Positions 6,519-8,781 of a stretch of DNA of 8,781 bases are shown here, one piece after another. The notes under the pieces are model-generated. The model did no database searches, had not been told where the DNA came from, and worked only from the letters and a program-made list of their open reading frames with translations. Where the stretch lies: NCBI GenBank assembly GCA_027403435.1, contig DAHZDR010000010.1, positions 1-8,781 of the forward strand. Direction: 5' to 3'. Source of the stretch: Deltaproteobacteria bacterium. Lineage in GTDB: Bacteria; Desulfobacterota; Binatia; Binatales; Binataceae. Position numbers and translations under genes: made by a program. Numbering within the stretch: the first letter of the stretch is position 1; every line of letters starts with the position of its first letter.

Positions 6519-7007
6519 TCAGCCGCCGATCATCCGATGCGATTCGATCAGCGCCTGCACGAAATTCAGCACGCGCCGGGCATGGCCGCGCGGCGCCACG
6601 TCATGGAAGGCGCGCGCAATCCGGCCGTCGCGGCCGATCACGAAAGTCGCGCGCTGGGCGCGGCCGTCGCGCGCGACGCCAAAGGCTTGCGCCAGTTCGC
6701 CGCGGTCGTCGGCCAGCAGGGTGAACGGAAAGCCATGCTTGCCGGCGAACGCCCGATGGGACGCGGCGCTGTCGGCGCTGACCCCCACCACGGCGCATCC
6801 CAGCGCCCGGAATTGCCCGTGCAAATCGCGGAATTCCTTGCCCTCGACCGTGCATCCGGGCGTGTCGTCGTGCGGATAGAAATAGAGCGCGACGATTTCG
6901 CCGGCGTAATCGGCCAGCAGCCGGGTGCGGCCGAACTGATCGAGCAGCGCGATTTCGCGCCACGCCGGCGCGCTCGCGGAGCGATTTTCATCGACCCGCG
7001 GCGGCAT
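6519..7007 (-). CDS. bcp: Peroxiredoxin, Bcp/PrxQ type
   Basis: Thiol peroxidase reducing hydrogen peroxide and organic hydroperoxides, normally recycled by thioredoxin; cytoplasmic, no signal peptide. 162 residues, typical of Bcp/PrxQ. The catalytic motif is FYPHDDTPGCT (43-53) with T49 and peroxidatic C52; the active-site Arg is R119 before ATFVIG. Bcp of E. coli has its resolving Cys five residues after the peroxidatic one. Here that position is E57, and the only other cysteine is C71 in a predicted beta strand (ALGCAVVGVS). The enzyme may therefore work as a 1-Cys peroxiredoxin or use C71. ATG 7007 lies inside the end of thiC, a 20-base overlap, with AGGTGG 6 bases upstream of it. Translation is probably coupled to thiC. 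Confidence 0.9.
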   Translation of the reverse strand: MPPRVDENRSASAPAWREIALLDQFGRTRLLADYAGEIVALYFYPHDDTPGCTVEGKEFRDLHGQFRALGCAVVGVSADSAASHRAFAGKHGFPFTLLADDRGELAQAFGVARDGRAQRATFVIGRDGRIARAFHDVAPRGHARRVLNFVQALIESHRMIGG

Positions 7008-8304
7008 GGGTTTCCACCTGCTCGAGCGCCCGCTTGCGCGTGAACTTAATCGCCGCGTTATCGATATTGATCGAACAGAGCGACCCGCACATGCTGCACA
7101 CGTTGGATCCGGCCGCTTCGCTCTCTTCCTTGTAGCGGCGCGCCTTGTCCGGATCCATCGCCATCGCGTACATCCCTTCCCAGTTGAGCGCCTTGCGATA
7201 GCGCGACATCTGGTCGTTCCAGACCTTGGCCGCGCGCACGCCCTTGACCAGGTCGCCGGAATGGGCGGCGATGCGCGTCGCGATCACGCCTTCGCGCACG
7301 TCCTCGATATCCGGCAGCCGCAGATGTTCGGCCGGGGTGACGTAGCACAGGAAATCGGTGCCGGCGGCGGCCGCGATCGCGCCGCCGATCGCGCCGGTAA
7401 TATGGTCGTAGCCGGGGGCGACGTCGCAGGTCAGCGGACCCAGCACGTAAAACGGCGCTCCGCCGCAGACCCGTTTCTCCAGTTTGACGTTGGCCTCGAT
7501 CTGATCGAGCGGCACGTGGCCAGGCCCTTCGATCATCACCTGCACGCCGAGCGCGCGCGCCCGTTCGGTAAGTTCGCCGAGCACCAGCAACTCCGCCAGC
7601 TGGCCGCGATCGGTGGCGTCGCCGGTGGCGCCCGGACGCAAGCCGTCGCCCAGCGAAATCGTCACGTCATGCTCGCGCAAAATCGCGCAAACCTCGTCGA
7701 AATGCTCGTACAGCGGATTTTCCTCGCCGGTGCGCTCGATCCACGCCGCCAGCAACGCTCCGCCGCGCGAAACGATGCCCTCGATCCGGCCATGCCCGCG
7801 CAGCTTTTTGACGGTTTCGCGCGTGACTCCGCAATGCAGCGTCATGTAATCGACGCCCTGGCGCGCCTGCCGCTCGATTACGTCCATGAATTTGGGCGCG
7901 CCCAGCTCCATGATCGAACCTTCCGACGCCACCTGGTAAATCGGCACCGTGCCGAGCATCACCGGGCTGCGCGACAGCACCTCGACCCGAATTTTGTCCA
8001 GGTCGGTCCCGGTCGAAAGGTCCATCACGGAGTCCGCGCCGAAGCGCACCGAGGTGTACAGCTTCTCGATCTCTTCTTCAATCAATTGATGGAAATTCGA
8101 CGCGCCGATATTGGCGTTGACCTTGGTCCTGAGCCGTTTGCCGATGCCAATCGCGCGGAACTCGTGATGATGGTTGCGCGGAATCACCACTTCGCCGCTG
8201 GCGACCAGCGCGCGGATTTCCTCGGGCCGAAGTCCCTCGTCCTCGGCGACTTCGGTCATTTGCCGGGTAATCAAGCCTTTTCGGGCCGCTTCCAATTGCG
8301 TCAT
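6988..8304 (-). CDS. thiC: Phosphomethylpyrimidine synthase ThiC
   Basis: Radical SAM enzyme converting aminoimidazole ribotide to hydroxymethylpyrimidine phosphate for thiamine synthesis. 438 residues, the short form without the N-terminal extension of the E. coli/plant type. Conserved blocks: KVNANIGAS (61-69), TVPIYQ (119-124), MTLHCGV (154-160), SRGGALLAAW (179-188), SLGDGLRPG (217-225), EGPGHVP (259-265, metal ligand H263), and CYVTPAEHL (320-328, H327). The C-terminal cluster motif is C403-x2-C406-x3-C410, rather than the x2, x4 spacing of the long form. ATG 8304 has AGAGGT 6 bases upstream. The paralog BzaF (benzimidazole synthesis) is related, but no bza neighbour is present, so ThiC is preferred. 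It is the first gene of a unit with the peroxiredoxin. No TPP riboswitch elements are seen upstream. Confidence 0.96.
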   Translation of the reverse strand: MTQLEAARKGLITRQMTEVAEDEGLRPEEIRALVASGEVVIPRNHHHEFRAIGIGKRLRTKVNANIGASNFHQLIEEEIEKLYTSVRFGADSVMDLSTGTDLDKIRVEVLSRSPVMLGTVPIYQVASEGSIMELGAPKFMDVIERQARQGVDYMTLHCGVTRETVKKLRGHGRIEGIVSRGGALLAAWIERTGEENPLYEHFDEVCAILREHDVTISLGDGLRPGATGDATDRGQLAELLVLGELTERARALGVQVMIEGPGHVPLDQIEANVKLEKRVCGGAPFYVLGPLTCDVAPGYDHITGAIGGAIAAAAGTDFLCYVTPAEHLRLPDIEDVREGVIATRIAAHSGDLVKGVRAAKVWNDQMSRYRKALNWEGMYAMAMDPDKARRYKEESEAAGSNVCSMCGSLCSINIDNAAIKFTRKRALEQVETHAAAGR

Positions 8305-8360
8305 CTCGATACCTCTGAATGCCGTCGAATCGCGCCCGCCCGTTACGCCGCGGGACTTCC

Positions 8361-8389
8361 TATATACACCCGATGCCGGCGCGCGTCAC
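8361..8389 (-). promoter_or_regulatory. Predicted promoter of thiC-peroxiredoxin unit
   Basis: On the minus strand GTGACG (8389-8384, 4 of 6) is followed after 17 bases by TATATA (8366-8361, 4 of 6). Transcription would begin near 8353, giving a leader of about 50 bases, too short for a TPP riboswitch. TTGACT at 8554-8549 with TAATAG at 8531-8526 is a weaker alternative further upstream. Confidence 0.4.
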
Positions 8390-8635
8390 GGTTCGCCGCC
8401 AACCCTGTCGGACCGTCTTTGCAGCCGCGCTAAAGCCTCGCGCATGGCTGAGGTTCCGGCGCCGTCCGCCCGCCGCCGCCGTCGCGACGAACGTTGGAGG
8501 AAAAATACTCGTCTTTCAAAGGCCACTATTAAATTTGCCCGCCGCCGCAGTCAAGGCCGACCACGCCGCGGCGCCGCGCTCGGCAGCTTGCCGCCAGACA
8601 AGAAATTCGACGTATCTTTTGGTCAATTGGCCCGC

Positions 8636-8664
8636 TTGACAAAAGTTATCCGTTAAAATAAGAC
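8636..8664 (+). promoter_or_regulatory. Possible plus-strand promoter toward the right edge
   Basis: TTGACA (8636-8641) is a perfect -35 box in an AT-rich patch. 17 bases later stands TAAGAC (8659-8664), only 3 of 6 to the -10 consensus; the better TAAAAT (8654-8659) is only 12 bases away. Either the promoter is weak or it needs an activator. Confidence 0.35.
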
Positions 8665-8686
8665 TATTGCCGTTATTTTTGGTTTT

Positions 8687-8712
8687 ACCACGTCACAATA
8701 TCTTGACGTGGT
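8687..8712. repeat. Perfect 9-bp inverted repeat, candidate operator
   Basis: ACCACGTCA (8687-8695) and TGACGTGGT (8704-8712) are exact reverse complements around the 8-base spacer CAATATCT. No T-run follows, so it is a poor terminator on either strand. It lies just downstream of the possible TTGACA promoter, as a repressor site would. The same TGACG/CGTCA words recur at 8745-8755 around a single C. Confidence 0.6.
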
Positions 8713-8781
8713 TCTATTAGTGCGGAAAAGAGCGATGGCGACCGTGACGCCGTCAAGTTGGTTGAATTGAGAGTACTGCAC

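Larger units (their letters stand above)
8390..8781. other. Intergenic region at the right edge, no gene supported
   Basis: About 390 bp without a recognisable gene on either strand. The left part (to about 8600) is GC-rich. The right part turns AT-rich and carries a -35 consensus, a direct repeat CCGTTA (8650-8655 and 8670-8675) and an inverted repeat. An 11-codon reading frame (8735-8770) follows AAGAG, but nothing shows it is translated. The region most likely precedes a plus-strand gene outside the window. Confidence 0.5.

Noticed and set aside
7006..8433. 475-codon plus-strand frame opposite thiC
   Set aside because: Antisense shadow of a highly conserved gene.
8305..8480. TPP riboswitch before thiC
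   Set aside because: Neither the CTGAGA nor the CTGATCTGG-type core was found on the minus strand.
8444..8656. 70-codon plus-strand frame, very arginine-rich
   Set aside because: No ribosome binding site, its composition follows from GC-rich repeats of CCG/CGC, and it ends inside the likely promoter region.
8735..8770. 11-codon frame (MATVTPSSWLN) as a leader peptide
   Set aside because: An upstream AAGAG is suggestive, but there is no run of regulatory codons or attenuator hairpin visible before the window ends.

Overview
The window is a GC-rich bacterial chromosome segment, densely packed with housekeeping genes, most of them on the minus strand. There are no RNA genes, insertion sequences, phage genes or CRISPR arrays that I can recognise. 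The base composition, the secreted VWA-domain protein of the type common in Acidobacteriota, the short ThiC and the NirA/CysH sulfur route together suggest a soil or groundwater lineage such as Acidobacteriota, Desulfobacterota or Binatota. That placement is inference; nothing here fixes the phylum.

Region 1 (1-2910) is an assimilatory sulfur module. A siroheme/[4Fe-4S] ferredoxin-type sulfite (or nitrite) reductase is followed 24 bp downstream by a CysH-type APS/PAPS reductase that runs off the left edge. Both are on the minus strand. Divergent from them is an Rrf2-family regulator with four clustered cysteines. The 140-bp AT-rich divergent intergenic region carries two near-identical 17-bp boxes spaced 25 bp apart, one of which is also a perfect 8-bp inverted repeat. 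They overlap the best promoter for the reductase gene. This looks like a self-contained regulon in which an Rrf2 protein controls reduction of APS to sulfite and then sulfide.

Region 2 (2911-4401) holds a 230-bp GC-rich gap, a secreted VWA-domain protein (plus strand, complete MIDAS) and an intrinsic terminator that lies inside the 3' end of the convergent gene.

Region 3 (4369-6518, minus strand) contains a histidine phosphatase preceded by a strong hairpin terminator. Upstream of that lies a rhodanese-ThiF/MoeB fusion with the rhodanese domain at the N-terminus, the reverse of the usual MoeZ/MOCS3 order.

Region 4 (6519-8389, minus strand) is a two-gene unit. thiC overlaps a Bcp/PrxQ-type peroxiredoxin by 20 bp. 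A promoter is visible upstream of thiC, but no TPP riboswitch.

Region 5 (8390-8781) has no gene that I can support. It turns sharply AT-rich near 8600 and holds a consensus -35 box and a perfect 9-bp inverted repeat, probably the control region of a plus-strand gene beyond the right edge.

Taken together the window concentrates on sulfur and Fe-S chemistry: sulfate assimilation, sulfur-carrier activation, a thiamine-pyrimidine radical SAM enzyme and thiol peroxidase. The strongest candidates for something new are the Rrf2 operator system and the inverted rhodanese-MoeB architecture.
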